64,000 bases of DNA from Trifolium pratense. Its lineage: Eukaryota; Streptophyta; Magnoliopsida; Fabales; Fabaceae. The DNA is taken from assembly GCF_020283565.1 (NCBI RefSeq), contig NC_060060.1, positions 63,225,257-63,289,256 of the forward strand, in the 5' to 3' direction. The notes below the pieces were generated by a model. The model was not told the DNA's origin. It was given only the letters and a program-made list of their open reading frames with translations, and made no database searches. Positions within the stretch are counted from its first letter, which is position 1. Each line of letters opens with the position of its first letter. Shown here piece by piece: positions 9,833 to 20,943 of the stretch. The position numbers and the translations under genes were made by a program.

Positions 9833-11998
9833 TGTAACGACCCAAATTTATTATTCACTATGTAAGTGTTTAATTATTTGGTGACGTGGTTTTTAAGTAA
9901 GATAGTAACTTTAAGTTATTTATCGAGAGTTCTAGTTAACGCGCGAGTTAGTGAGAGTTAACGCGAGTTGGGCCATGTTAGTGGGCTTGAGGCCCAATGG
10001 GCCTTGTCTCATGAGTGGGGGGCGCTACTTATAGCCCATTAGAGAGAGAAAGTTTCATTTTTCTTGTTTTTGGGAGAAGAAGAGAGAAGGGAGAGCAAGA
10101 GGAGAGCTAGGGCAAGCTTGAGCAAGAGAGATCAAGAGCAATCGTCGAGCTTTCGTCGGATCTAAGGTAAGAGAGTAGATTTCATATTCGTGGGTGACTC
10201 GAGGAAGGGGAGAATGTCGATTTCTCCTCACCCGAACTTCCTCCACCCCATTTTCGTTTTAATTTTGAATGGATTTTCTTAATGGAAATCGATTCTAAGG
10301 TTCATAACATGCTTAATATGCTTTTAACATGATGTATGAACGAATCTAATGGATAAAAACGGGATTTATAGAGGATTAAACTCAAGAACATTGTGTTCTT
10401 GAGTGTTTTGAGTAAAAGTGGTAAACCTTTACTTTTTCGTAGTAAAAATGGTAGATCGGTGAAATGAACCGTCCTTTTGTGTTTAGATATGTTTGTTGCA
10501 CTTGAATACAAACTCATTTGGGGTTTATAACATGAAAAATGGGATTTTTGGGTGAATTTGGGTGGAAATCGCATGTTTTGAGCATTTCTGGCAGGAGCTG
10601 TTCGCTACGGCTCGCCAGGAGCCAGTGTCCCACTGGTGTGGTTCGCTGATGCTCGCTAAGCCTTCGCTCAGCGAACACGTTCGCTACGGCTCGCTAAGCC
10701 ACCGTGATAGCACAACACTTTGCTGTTTTGAAATTTGAATGGCTTTAAGGGTTCTAACATGTTATATTATGTATGTTAATTGTTGTAATAGACATATATG
10801 ATTATAATATGGGTAATGAACATATTGTATGAGATTAATTGAGTAATCTTAGAGGATAAATATGATTGTGATGATCATGAATATGTGTTAGGAATATGAC
10901 TTAATCTTATGCTTTTGTGATGATGTATGCAATTGGATTATGTGTGTGTATCTTGTTTTGGAAGATGATTATTGATGATGTTTGTTTAAATGTCAAAGAA
11001 GTATATTAAGGTGTTAATCAACTTAATAAAGAAGGATATTAGGATTTTGTTATTCTAATAAAGAAGGATATTAAGGTATAGTGTTATCTTAATAAAGAAG
11101 TAATGTTGGATAGTGTTCCACATTAGTAAATGAAGAGCTTAATGCTATTTATTGTGAGTGAATTCATGAAATACATACATGCATTCATGAATATATGTGA
11201 TATTGGATATTCCAATAAAGAAGGATATCGGATTATATTTATCCGATAAAGAAGGATATTAGAGGTGAGATACTCTAATAAAGAAGATGGTACCACATGC
11301 ATTAGAAATGTCTAGGATGACATAGCATGAAGTTGAGGCATTAGATTGCATTAGGATATGTGTACATTATTTGATATTTGATATGTGACACATATGTTTG
11401 CATTTATGTGAAAATTGTTAAGTGACGCATATTTTGCTATGTGTGCTTATTTCCATTCGTTGAAGTGAGGTTTGATTATAATGATCTAGAACTTATGATT
11501 GAATGATAGATGATGATGTATGTGTATAATGTATGATTATGCATGTTTTATGAAGAAGTGTTTAAGTACCATTTACTTACACTTGTATATTTTGAGTATG
11601 TTATCTAACTCTCTTTTATGTGTTATGTGCTGGACCGTTGGGGGTTCAGATTCACAGGTTTTGTGGTATTCGATGTCGAGTCGTCGGTGAAGCTCTGCTC
11701 TGATTGTGACACGGGAAAAAGGGTTTTATATGTATATAGAGTCTCCTTATCTAGGTTGTATTTAGACTATAGAGTCTTTATGGCTTTTGATATTTATTTG
11801 TAAAACTATACCTTTTGATAAAGAGGATTATTTTGTATAAACACTGTTTTTACTAATTAATTACATTAGTATTATTTTGGTAGAGGAGTGTAATACTCGA
11901 ACCGATATTAAATAAATTAAATGTGATTTTCCGTTGCGTATTTTGAAAAAGATTTTACTAAAGGTAGAAATATATAAATAATGGGTTTGGGTGTTACA
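9833..11998 (+). repeat. 3' LTR of element A
   Basis: The 2166-bp LTR starts TGTAACGACCC and ends GGGTGTTACA. Near its start are GGCCCA/TGGGCC site-II-like motifs (~9970-10005), then a purine-rich leader, and a conserved GGTAAGAGAGTAG at ~10165. A hairpin ladder follows at 11004-11287 and a TGCTGGACC...GGGGTTCAG-type inverted repeat near 11628. The final A doubles as the first base of an ATG in the downstream pseudogene. Confidence 0.88.
11004..11287 (+). repeat. Hairpin ladder in the 3' LTR of element A
   Basis: Same array as in the other LTRs of this family, with AAGAAGGA spacers. One internal rung (TATTAGGAT...ATTCTAATA) is followed directly by the second TATTAAG/CTTAATA rung. Confidence 0.85.
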
Positions 11999-12226
11999 TG
12001 ATGACCCCCACCTTGTTTGATGTTGCTGCTATCACTGGCTTGCTACCAATTGGGGATACATATGACCCTTTTAAGGCCTCCGACAACATCAAATTTGACT
12101 TCCACAACAAATGTTACTCCAAATACATCCTAGAAAACCAAAAGGATGATGATGAAGTGAGCACTGAAGAGCATGTTGCCTTTTTAACACTTTGGTTATC
12201 CTAACATGTGTTCTGCACCCAATCCC
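11998..12226 (+). pseudogene. Plant mobile domain (PMD) protein fragment
   Basis: The frame reads [20 protein letters not shown] and then ...[11 protein letters not shown], characteristic of the plant mobile domain found in MAIN/MAIL-type proteins and in many transposon-borne genes. A TAA at 12202-12204 falls where the domain continues; the next codons (HVFCTQSL) are still in frame, so this is a point nonsense mutation. The 5' part is cut off by element A. The 3' part ends where the opposite-strand gag fragment begins. It could be a host gene relic or part of an older transposon. Confidence 0.7.
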
Positions 12227-13345
12227 TCATTTGAATACATCATCTTTCTTGAGTTTTAGCCGTGGAGAGAACGGTTGAGCCTTACCACTTAGGTTCGAAA
12301 TAAACCTCCTCAAAAAATTGATTTTACCCAGCAAGGATTCAGCTAAGTACCTAGCAATGTGCTTAACAGTTGACTCACTAGTATCCCCAGCAAACTTAGT
12401 ATACTTTGGGACTTTCTAACCCCTTGGTAACTCTGTTTGTAACACATACTCAGTTAATACAGAGACAAAATTAGGCCTTCGACATCCTGTATTCAGGCCA
12501 TTTTGGGCCAGAATTGTCTCAACTAGATTAGTCAAGTTATTTTGGCCAAGTAGATTATTATTCTGAACCACTCGAACCACCTCATCAGCATCTTGGTTTC
12601 TCCTAACCATGACCATTGGAGGATTTTGATTAACCATTGGAGGATTTTGATTAACCTCATATGGGTAATGAGTTTCCTCTTGCACAATTGGTGCTGGTGC
12701 TGGGTTTGGTACTGTTTCATTGGCCACATAAGTTGGCCTCTGTTGCACCGGAGTTGCAAACATTGCAGGCAATATTACTTGTGGAGTAAACTGATTTACT
12801 CTTGGTGGTGGAGGGGGTGTACCAAAAAAATCAGCAATTCGACTCATTTGAAATGCTAGCATTTGGTAACTTTCACTGGTATTTTGAATTAATGGGTTAA
12901 ACACAGTGCCAATTTGCTGCGTCAAAAGGTTAACCATTTCATGGTTACTCTCATCCATTTGCTGTCTTAAAGACAACACAAACGCAGTAGTTAATGGTTG
13001 GGCAGTTACTCTAGGAGAAGTATACCTATCAGGCTCGAACACTAGCATACCTTGAAAGCCAGGTGTAGGGGGAGGCCCATACATAGGATTAAGCACTGAA
13101 GACACTTTTGGACGTCCATAACCGGCAGTTACAGACGGGAATGCCATAGTTGTTATTGGCATAGTTGGAATGACATCATGAACATTCGAGACTGCAAGAC
13201 TAGAAACCACTGAAGCAGTAATTGAACTAGTCGTGCTCGAACTCTGTGCGGATGGATCGAATCCTCCACTTGAACTTGCTTCACTACTCATTGCGCTAGA
13301 ACTTTGGTTCTTATTAGAATTATATATTTGAGTAGTTCTAACCAT
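12227..13345 (-). pseudogene. Ty3/gypsy Gag fragment fused in frame to an RT-region fragment
   Basis: The open part (13345 down to 12416, 309 codons) has a Ser-rich N-terminus, NPMYGPPPTPGF, LRQQMDESNHEMVNLLTQQI and a Pro/Gln-rich middle with a duplicated VNQNPPM unit, and ends VLTEYVLQTELPRG. This is the N-terminal half of a legume Ty3/gypsy Gag, probably of the Tat/Ogre group. A TAG then replaces a Trp codon; translation resumes in frame (KVPKYTKFAGDTSES...HIARY) and switches without a frameshift to INFLRRFISNLSGKAQPFSP, which belongs to the RT/RNase H junction of pol. An internal deletion has removed everything between. The end abuts the PMD fragment exactly. Confidence 0.75.
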
Positions 13346-13404
13346 AACCTAACGACGGTTACGAAAAGAAATCAAGGACTACGGTTAACGGTACTTCAAT
13401 TGAA

Positions 13405-13810
13405 CAAAAGTATAATTTTAAGTCAAATTATACTTTATTTTAAAATTTTACTTTATTTATTATCAATTTTTTTTACTTCATTTATATATTTTGTAACTTT
13501 TTAAATTTAATCGGAGTATAATCTTAAGTCAAATTATATTTTATTTTTAAATTTTACTTTATTTATGAATAAAAATATGAACAAACCAAAAACAATAAAA
13601 ATATTATAGAAAGTGTAGTTAATAAAAAAAATTATAGCAAAAATATAGAAAGATAGGAAAAAGATACACATAAAGATAGGAAAAAAATTTAAATTATTTG
13701 TCATCATCAATTTCAATAATATTTTATATTTTCTACCTTTAAATATAATTTAGTAATATGTCATCATCAATTTTAATAATATTTCATATTTCTACCTTTA
13801 AATGTAATTT
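13405..13810. repeat. Two tandem duplications in AT-rich DNA
   Basis: AGTATAATTTTAAGTCAAAT with following T-rich sequence occurs near 13410 and again near 13515, about 106 bp apart. TGTCATCATCAATTTYAATA plus its flank occurs near 13698 and again near 13758, about 60 bp apart. No gene is visible here. Confidence 0.65.
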
Positions 13811-14439
13811 TTATTTCTTGAAAAAATATAGACTTAAAAGTATGAACCACACAATTTAATAACATCAAAGAAGTTGACCAAATCTATGCATAAAGGTGGA
13901 ATCGCGGTTCGAATCCTGAATACGTAATTTTTTCACCTTGAAAAAGGTAAAATTCCAGTCACCACTAGGTTACTTGACCCAAAATAATAATATAATTTAT
14001 TTAAAAATATACACATAACTTAACCACTTGGCTATGATAATTTTCGGTTAAAAATTACACTCTGTGATGATATATGTTATTTCATCCAACCTTAATAATT
14101 TTCATTTTATTATATAAATTAAAATTAAGTGCTTACTTTCTATGCAATTTAATTATTCTGAATTAAATGTTCAACTTAAGATTATGCTCCTGATCAACTA
14201 AACACACAATTAACCCTAGTCTTTGCCTTAAGGTTATACTCTGATTCAACTGAAGCACTATTAACTCTGGACTATACTCGGGTTGAAGTTATTGGCTTAA
14301 AAATTAATTTAGTTAATAATTTTGATAAAGTAAAAATTTAAATTTAGTTAATTAATTAAAATATAATTTTGATATTTTAAAAACTTTAAAATTAAAAGTC
14401 GAACCTGAGTATAATTTTTAAATCATTTTATTTTGAGAA
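13811..14439. other. AT-rich intergenic stretch, no gene seen
   Basis: There are stops in all frames. A pol III B-box-like GGTTCGAATCC lies at about 13902 on the plus strand, but I see no convincing A box at the right distance. Nothing else is supportable. Confidence 0.5.
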
Positions 14440-14825
14440 AAAAGAATATGCACTGACAGTGTAAAATAATTTTACATTGTCAACCAATACCAACCATGTT
14501 TTCTGCCACATCACCCCACTTTACCTCATTTTTTTGATATTGGATGACAAAATAATAGTTGTTTATTAGACGATCGTGTACAAATATTTTACACTGTCAA
14601 TGCATATCCATTAAACTCTCTTATTTTACATAATATTATATGAGTTTAAAGAGTACGCACCGTCAGTGTAAATTAATTTTACACTGACAACCAATAAGAA
14701 TGAAGCATTCTTCCACATCATACTAAGAAAGTAGGATTTAGTGGGGTGATGTGGTGGAAAACATGGTTGATATTGGTTGACGGTGTAAAATTATTTTACA
14801 CTGTCAATGCATATTCTTTTTTCTC
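14440..14825. mobile_element. Nested or tandem MITE pair with GCACTGACAGTGTAAAAT termini
   Basis: The outer arms, AAAGAATATGCACTGACAGT from about 14444 and its complement ending ACTGTCAATGCATATTCTTT at about 14820, are inverted repeats. Their similarity extends about 75 bp inward (ACCAATACCAACCATGTTTT versus its complement). Inner ends of the same type occur at ~14587-14612 and ~14650-14695. The simplest reading is two related copies side by side, or one inserted in another. Confidence 0.7.
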
Positions 14826-14953
14826 ATATTATATTTAAATTTAAATATATATTGCATTATTAATTTAATTATTTATAGATTAGTGATTTTATTATTTAAA
14901 CTTTTTTCTTAAAAAAAAAACTTCATTTTTCGTCCTTTAAAGAGCTTGACTAA

Positions 14954-15510
14954 GACCAAGTGCAATGGGTCTGTTGAAAATGAATTCAACACATAAAATC
15001 TGTGCAATGGTGTGTTGAATGTAGTGTTGAAGGTGAGTTGGAGGGGAGAGGTGATGAATTGATTCAACACAGTTGAACATCAACAAGGGGGACCAAGCGG
15101 CAACTTGTTTGTGGCTCACAGCAGGCGTGTGTGCCACACGCGCGCAAGGTGAGACTGGCCATTGGGCTGGATGTGGAGAGAGTGTTATTTGATAAGATTC
15201 AGCCACGTGGCTGACTGTGATTGGTTGCCTGGATTTTTATCCATTTAATACTTTGAACTCAATTATTTCGTTGCAAATTAATTTTTTATTTTTTATTTTT
15301 TTCACCAAAATTCATGATTTTTTTTTTGTCTATAAATAGAGACTCGGTTCATTTGATTTGGACACAGGAAAAAAATTGATTTTTTCACTATATTAATCTT
15401 ATTATTATTTTTCTATTAGTGTTAATCTTGAAATATTAGTCTTTTTTTTTTGTGAAATGGATCCCAATAACCATTTCAACAGCCAAAATTATTACGTTGC
15501 TTGTGTGTTG
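14954..15510 (+). mobile_element. PIF/Harbinger-like element, left part
   Basis: The terminal inverted repeat GACCAAGTGCAATGG follows a TAA (14951-14953). Its partner CCATTGTACATGGTC ends at 39608 and is followed by TAA (39609-39611). A TAA/TTA 3-bp duplication and these termini fit PIF/Harbinger. Inside, a TATA box (TATAAATA, 15331-15338) is followed at 15457 by an ATG opening MDPNNHFNSQNYY, which looks like the beginning of the Myb-type first ORF of these elements; this identification is tentative. The frame runs into Sirevirus S1 at 15511. The whole element without S1 is only ~1.0 kb, so it is non-autonomous. Confidence 0.7.
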
Positions 15511-16599
15511 TGAAGGTGTGAAAACACAAGAAGGGGGGGTTGAATTGTGTTTTAGCCAAGTTAAAACTTTTTCAAAGTTCTTAACTCAACTACAATGGCA
15601 GCGGATAAATAACACAATATAACGAGATAAGAGAGAGAGAGAGATCACACAAGCAATTTATACTAGTTCCTCTCACAAAACGAGAGTAGTCCAGTCCCCT
15701 TGCACTTCCAAGGGATTTCACTATAATCACACAAGATTACAAATGTTCAAGCACACAAGCAAGAGACTTCACAACTATGCTCAAGCACACAAGCTTAAGA
15801 CTTCTCACTTAAGCACACAAGCTTTAGACTTCACAAATTTACAGAGATAATAAAGTTGTTGAATGAATACAACTGCTCTTAAGAGAACCTTAATAAACAA
15901 ATACAGTGAGAACAAAGTATTTGGACTAAGAGTTAAAAACACAAGTTCAGAGGTTCAGAGCTTGTATTCGCAAATCAGAATTGTTTGAGCGCGTGTAAAG
16001 ATTGTTAATTTCTTTGCAACTGGATTCTTCTAGTATATATAGGACTGATAAAGAGTCGTTGCAAAGATGACCGTTGATGAAGATAATCTTTTGTCTTCAA
16101 GCAACTTGTCTTGATGTAGTTTGGTCGTTTCCAAAACAGAGTAAGAGTTTCAGTAACTTTGACCATGTGTAGAGAAGACTTTCCTTATTCAGCTAATAAG
16201 TCTGATAACCCACGTTCTCCATTGTGGACAGATAAAATGTAAGTAGCTGTTCTGATCAAGGTTGAGAGGTCCTTTTCTTCATTGGTAATAGAGTTGACCT
16301 TCAAATTCGAATCTTCACACCATTCAAAATATACCTCAGAGTTTGATTCACTTTAGACTTTAGTAAGTTCTGATGTCTTCATCCTCTGATGTAAGTAACA
16401 TCTGAAGATTCTTATCTTCTCAGTTCTTGCGAACTTCTCAGGACTTGTCTTCTGAGCTTTCTTCAGAGCTTGTCTGAAGCTAAGTTCTGCACACTTAAAA
16501 TAAATTTTTAGTCCTTCCAATTGTATATTAATACTTTGTTATCATCAAAACCTTAATAGATTTAGGGGCAAACATTTTTAAATCAATTTTGTTCCAACA
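15511..16599 (-). repeat. 3' LTR of Sirevirus S1
   Basis: Read on the minus strand it starts TGTTGGAAC and ends CACACCTTCA. The U3 TATA box (TATATA, ~16034-16041) is on the minus strand. Near its R/U5 side are repeats of CAAGCACACAAGC with CTTAAG arms (15740-15835). Confidence 0.92.
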
Positions 16600-17030
16600 A
16601 TCTCCCCCTTTTTGATGATGACAAACATAAGTATTAATTGACAATTGTTGTTAAATTAACTTATCATGTTTCTCTTAGGTTTGTGAGGTTTGCAAGCTCC
16701 CCCTAAGATTGATACTTCATAAAGCCTTAGCTTTAAGATTTATCCATGATATTTTAATTTAGTATAAGATTAAGTAATTAAAATAAAATTAAATTCCATA
16801 TTTTTCTTTAGGACGAGAGGTTTGCAAGCTCTCCTCCTAAGTCTCATAAGGTTAAGTTAAAATTGCACTCTTAACTTATCCTTACTAATGAAATTTATTT
16901 TCAGTTTAAAATACTCAGTCTCCGCAATAAAACAAATATTTGCTAAACAACTTTAATAACATAACAAACATAAAGCGTGGTTTCAGCTTTTTGAAACATA
17001 TCAATTAATGCGTAACTACTCCCCCTTTTG
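16600..17030 (-). promoter_or_regulatory. PPT and upstream PPT-like repeats of S1
   Basis: The PPT adjoining the LTR reads AAAAAGGGGGAGAT on the minus strand. Further copies lie at ~16695 (CTTAGGGGGAGCTTGC), ~16830 (a mutated copy with an interrupted G run) and 17017-17029 (CAAAAGGGGGAGTAG). Repeated PPT-like tracts are a Sirevirus hallmark. Confidence 0.75.
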
Positions 17031-17148
17031 TCATTATCAAAAAGTAAAAAAAACAAAAAGTTAGGAAACCAAGACAGTCAAAGATAGGAATTGGTTGTTA
17101 CGGAGGTGAAATTTATTTCAAAAGCAAAAACCAAAGCGCCAAAAAGGC

Positions 17149-17278
17149 TATAAATAGAGAACGAGTTTGACAAACATTCTTCACAACAAAACGCAAACAA
17201 TATACAAAGAAAAGAGATCAAGAAGAATGAAGAGATTTAGTGCTCGTATCGCAGAATTTCGTAGAAGAAAGGATTAGG
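17149..17278 (+). pseudogene. Antisense SIM-protein gene of S1: promoter and truncated first part
   Basis: A canonical TATA box (TATAAATA, 17149-17156) on the strand opposite to S1's genes is followed 79 bp later by an ATG at 17228. The frame reads MKRFSARIAEFRRRKD and hits TAG at 17276-17278. The intact S2 copy continues at that point with charged residues. The solo LTR inserted at 17294 separates this part from the rest at 20426-20666. The TATA-to-ATG spacing equals that in S2 (80 bp), which supports this start. Confidence 0.7.
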
Positions 17279-17293
17279 AACGCGAACGAGAAG

Positions 17294-20200
17294 TGTAACA
17301 CCCCGTTTTTCAAAGCATAAAAAGGGGTATTATTTTTTTTTTTTAAATCAACACGCTTAAATAAAATGGCGCGTGTGAACGCCCGCAGCTATCTCGGCAA
17401 TTCATCATTCAATAGAAAATAAATATAACATCAACACATTATATTACAGGGCTTCCTCGAAGCAAAGTGTGTACCTGAATAATTTACATACAACGGATAT
17501 AGCAAGTTCATCAACCAAAAAGACACGAGTCATGAACCGAATATATCACAAGGCCCAACGGCACTAACATGTCTGAGTATAATGTATAAAACATACACCG
17601 GGATAGTCCACAAAGTCCTCGCCGTCCACACGGCCTACGGTCTCAGATGGCGCTCCATCGTCTGGGGGTGGGAGGAGCCCGCGATATGGCATGCAAAATA
17701 AGGGTCACCAACTGGAAACTAGTAATAAAATACCGAATACACATACCAGAATAGAAAGCGGTAAACACTTATCACATCCTCACACCAAGAAGAATAAATA
17801 AAGTGCACACATACCCTAATGCAAGACCTCTAATGAATGGTTGTGGCACAATCACCCAGATCGAATGCCACATGCATGAATTCCGGAAAAAGGTGGATTA
17901 CACCCGGCACAATCACCCAGATCAAATGCCAACTCAATTGGTGGATACTCCGGAGTACAATCACCCAGATCAAATACCGGCTCCGTTAATGGCGGTACAA
18001 TCACCCAGATCAAATACCGTCTCCGTTAAAGGCGGAAGTATCACCCGGTACAATCACCCAGATCAAATACCGACAATGTTTGCATGAGCATACGTCCCTA
18101 CATATACTAATGCAACAAACATACACATATTCATAACCACATGTCAACACATATACTTCCCACCTATACGTAAGACAAATAACATCGAAAACAACCAAGC
18201 ACACAAGCATGGAACCACAACAAGCATAACCACAAGCATACCCTAATGCTATTGACGGAAATAAAAAGGTGCCCTTACCTCGGCAATGCTTCCAACCAAA
18301 AACCACAACGTTTCACACTATCTACCGTTCGCGTTTCCTAAAAATAACGAGCGGACAATGCATAAGTTTCTCCCAAAATATCTTAACGAAACTAAACCTA
18401 TCAACAAAGGTCTAGAGGTGTCTAAGGCACTTCCTAACACTCTCGGATATTATTTCCGAGTCCTCCCCATAGTGATTAAAAATTCCCGAAGTTAAATACA
18501 CTATTTTTCACGAAACAAACACATTTTCGTTTTCAAAGCATACCATTGCTCTCTATGGTTTTAAACTTCAAAGGACACTTTCACACACTACCAAAACACT
18601 TGAAAACAACCTAAAAATTTTACGAAAATATCTCGACAAAATAATCGAGTTTTTCTTGCGTCGCAAGTTTCAAGTTTTTCTTTCCAAATACCATCCTATA
18701 ATCATACTTTGACCCACCTATGATCATTTCATCAAAGCATGATCATTTTTATACACCAAAACCTTTTCAATCAACACAAAAACTCTTCAAAGTTTTTCAC
18801 AAAACAAAGCCCAAAACTCTTTGCTAAATAACTTGTTTTCTTAAATCACAAGTTACTAGTTTTCTTTTCAAACAAGCACCATTGAAGAATCTTCTTTTAA
18901 AACCATGATCAAGCCTTCTCATTTAGGACTCAAAAAAATTGAAAACACATGGCCATACACTAAGGTATGCCACGGCCAACAACAACAAACAAGGCTAGCT
19001 CCTTGAATTTTTCATTTCAAAACCATGGCCTTGATCATTTTGTTCCCCAAAATTATTTCATTGATCAATCAAAACATTTTCCAAAACCCACCCAAAATCT
19101 CATAAAATTTTCTAAGTCTTTTGAGCATGAAAATAATTTTTCAAACATAAATCTTTGCCAAGATTTTTAACTTCTAAAAAGTCTTAAAACAACCTCAAAT
19201 ACACAATTAACAAAACCATTTTTCATATTATTGATCAATTAGAAATTCTCCAAAAACCCTAACCAAGAACAAATCCATGAAAAACTCACTAATCTCATGG
19301 AATCAAACAAGCTAAGCTTAAACAACACTAGTTAAGCTCTTAGAAACAATTTCCATGGATCAAAAATCTTTTATGAACTTTTCTAAAAATTTCTCATGAA
19401 CCAAAATCTAACCAAACTTGGTGTTCTTGACCAACTAAAGAGAAAGGAAAGGAACTAGTTACCTTAGAGAAGAACTCTTGCAAACCTATGGATTCCAAAG
19501 AGCTTGAAATGGAATGATTTGGTGAAGGATTGAAAATTTGGTGATGAGCTAGGGCATGGAAGGGACTCACGGCCAAGCAAGAGAAAGGAGAGGTCTTTGT
19601 GATATTTTCTAAGTACAAAACAATGACCAAAGTCATCCTATGTAAAGGCATCATGATCATTCCTAGCCATAGGATCAAATAGTGCCACTAAAACAAGATT
19701 AAACCCTAACCATTGGATCGATCCAAGTCTATCCTCTTAAGATATTTTCTTTCTCTCATGAGAACTCACGCCTCACAGACGAGTCGCATTACGCTTACGG
19801 ACCAAACTCGCGAAACTAGAAAATTTAGAAACTAAACGTTCGCCTTAAACGATTTCCAAAAATTATCGCGAAACATTTTTCCCCGACTGTATTTTTCATT
19901 CCTAACTCTTAAAAATATTCTAAAGTCATATCCCAACTCAAGCCGATATATAAAGTTCCCATCTAAAATATAAACGGATTCGGAGTTAACGAAAATTCGG
20001 AACAGCGGGTAAACTATTGCCCGTTTTTTCAAAAACTAGAATAACGCGAAAAATAAAATTCCAAGGATACAAGAACATCCTCCTTCCTATAAGAAGACTA
20101 GGAAAATAAACCCCGTGCCATTCCGACACTCGAGCACAAAACAGGCACGATCTCAGCAAACTATGTCGTTATAACGACGATACTCGAACTAATAACCTTC

Positions 20201-20425
20201 AAACCCTAATTAACCTATCCACAACCCATGGTCTTTCAATCGAAGAACCTAAAAATCATTCCTTAGCTCAACAAACAAACTTCGGAATCGAAATCTACGC
20301 GAAAAACTAAGCAAAATAGGTTCCGGGTGCAAAAATCCCTAAAAAGTCAACAAAAGTCAACCCTCACAAACCAAGCCTGCGCGCGTTGCGCCAGGACCAG
20401 AACCTACAGGATTATGGGTCTTACA
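17294..20425 (-). mobile_element. Chromoviral (Tekay-like) solo LTR in S1
   Basis: A 3132-bp unit is flanked by AGAAG on both sides (17289-17293 and 20426-20430). On the minus strand it begins TGTAAGACCCATAATCC and ends AACGGGGTGTTACA, typical of long chromoviral LTRs. There is no second LTR, PBS or PPT inside, so it is a solo LTR. It contains a repeat array at 17844-18075. Short ORFs within it are not credible genes. It belongs to a different family from elements A, B and D. Confidence 0.88.
17844..18075 (-). repeat. Five-copy imperfect tandem repeat in the solo LTR
   Basis: ACAATCACCCAGATCAAATR occurs five times (near 17847, 17909, 17958, 17997 and 18050) at 39-62 bp spacing. In several units it is flanked by CGGTA/TACCG arms, so each can fold into a hairpin. 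Confidence 0.85.
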
Positions 20426-20666
20426 AGAAGAGAAAATGAAAGAAGAAGACAAGAAACCACAAGAGTCAGAAATTATCATCATCTCTTCAGAGTCCGAAGC
20501 TGAAGAAGATGAGATAGATGCTGACTATGCTGAGTTTTTAGCTGGATATGTTCCTGAAGAGGAACAAGAAGAAGAAGACGAAGAACAAGACCCAGAGCCT
20601 ATAGAAATTTCTTCAGATGATTCTGAGGCGAAATCTGAGATTTCCTCTGAGAGTCCATCTGAATAG
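20426..20666 (+). pseudogene. Antisense SIM-protein gene of S1: C-terminal part after the solo LTR
   Basis: The frame open from 20436 to the stop at 20664-20666 encodes an acidic protein: KKPQESEIIIISSESEAEED, then DADYAEFLAGYVPEEEQEEE, then PEPIEISSDDSEAKSEISSE. It aligns along its whole length with the S2 antisense protein, mostly with conservative changes. Two hydrophobic-acidic motifs, EIIIISSESE and PIEISSDDSE, fit the SUMO-interaction pattern. Separated from its ATG by 3.1 kb, it is non-functional here. Confidence 0.75.
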
Positions 20667-20943
20667 GATTAGGTTGTCTTTTTCTTTTGCTAATGTATTC
20701 AGAGCATATTCAGCTATTTTTAAAAAAAATTTAATGAAATTCTGCTTGTGTTTCTGTGTTTCTTTTTTTTTTTTTTTTTTAATAGCAATTTTAATGAAAA
20801 TTGAAAAAGGAAAATAAAACGAATCAAAAACAACATAAACAAAATAAGCAAAGACATAAAAATTATAAGGTAATTGTTCAGAGAGTAAAACAAATAATAA
20901 CCAGAAATAAAAACAAGCAAAAACATGAAAAGTGCTTAGAGGC

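Larger units (their letters stand above)
3743..11998 (+). mobile_element. Element A: non-autonomous chromovirus-derived LTR element, interrupted twice
   Basis: Order: tail of the 5' LTR (3743-3969), tRNA-iMet PBS, a ~3.6-kb interior without intact ORFs, a PPT split by a solo LTR, and the 3' LTR (9833-11998). The LTR ends TGTAACGACCC / GGGTGTTACA, the PBS and the AAGTGGGGGAGAGT purine tract are those of Tekay-type Ty3/gypsy chromoviruses. The interior retains degraded RNase H and integrase coding sequence. The two LTR segments that belong together (3743-3969 and 11771-11998) are nearly identical; the middle LTR at 7585-9824 is clearly diverged. The 3' end lies in a plant-mobile-domain sequence; the right TSD would be TGATG (11999-12003). 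Confidence 0.8.

Noticed and set aside
9825..11998. Tandem LTR-LTR structure from circular one-LTR/two-LTR recombination
   Set aside because: The 5-bp GGGAG duplication and the exact reconstruction of the PPT show a solo LTR insertion; the two LTRs also belong to different subfamilies.
13870..14040. SINE or tRNA gene
   Set aside because: A B-box-like GGTTCGAATCC is present, but the only A-box-like sequence (TAGCCAAGTGGTTAAG near 14018) is on the other strand; no tRNA fold or poly-A tail arrangement fits.
17803..18306. Repeat protein of 94 codons in the solo LTR
   Set aside because: It is a translation of the DNA tandem repeat, with no start context or homology recognised.
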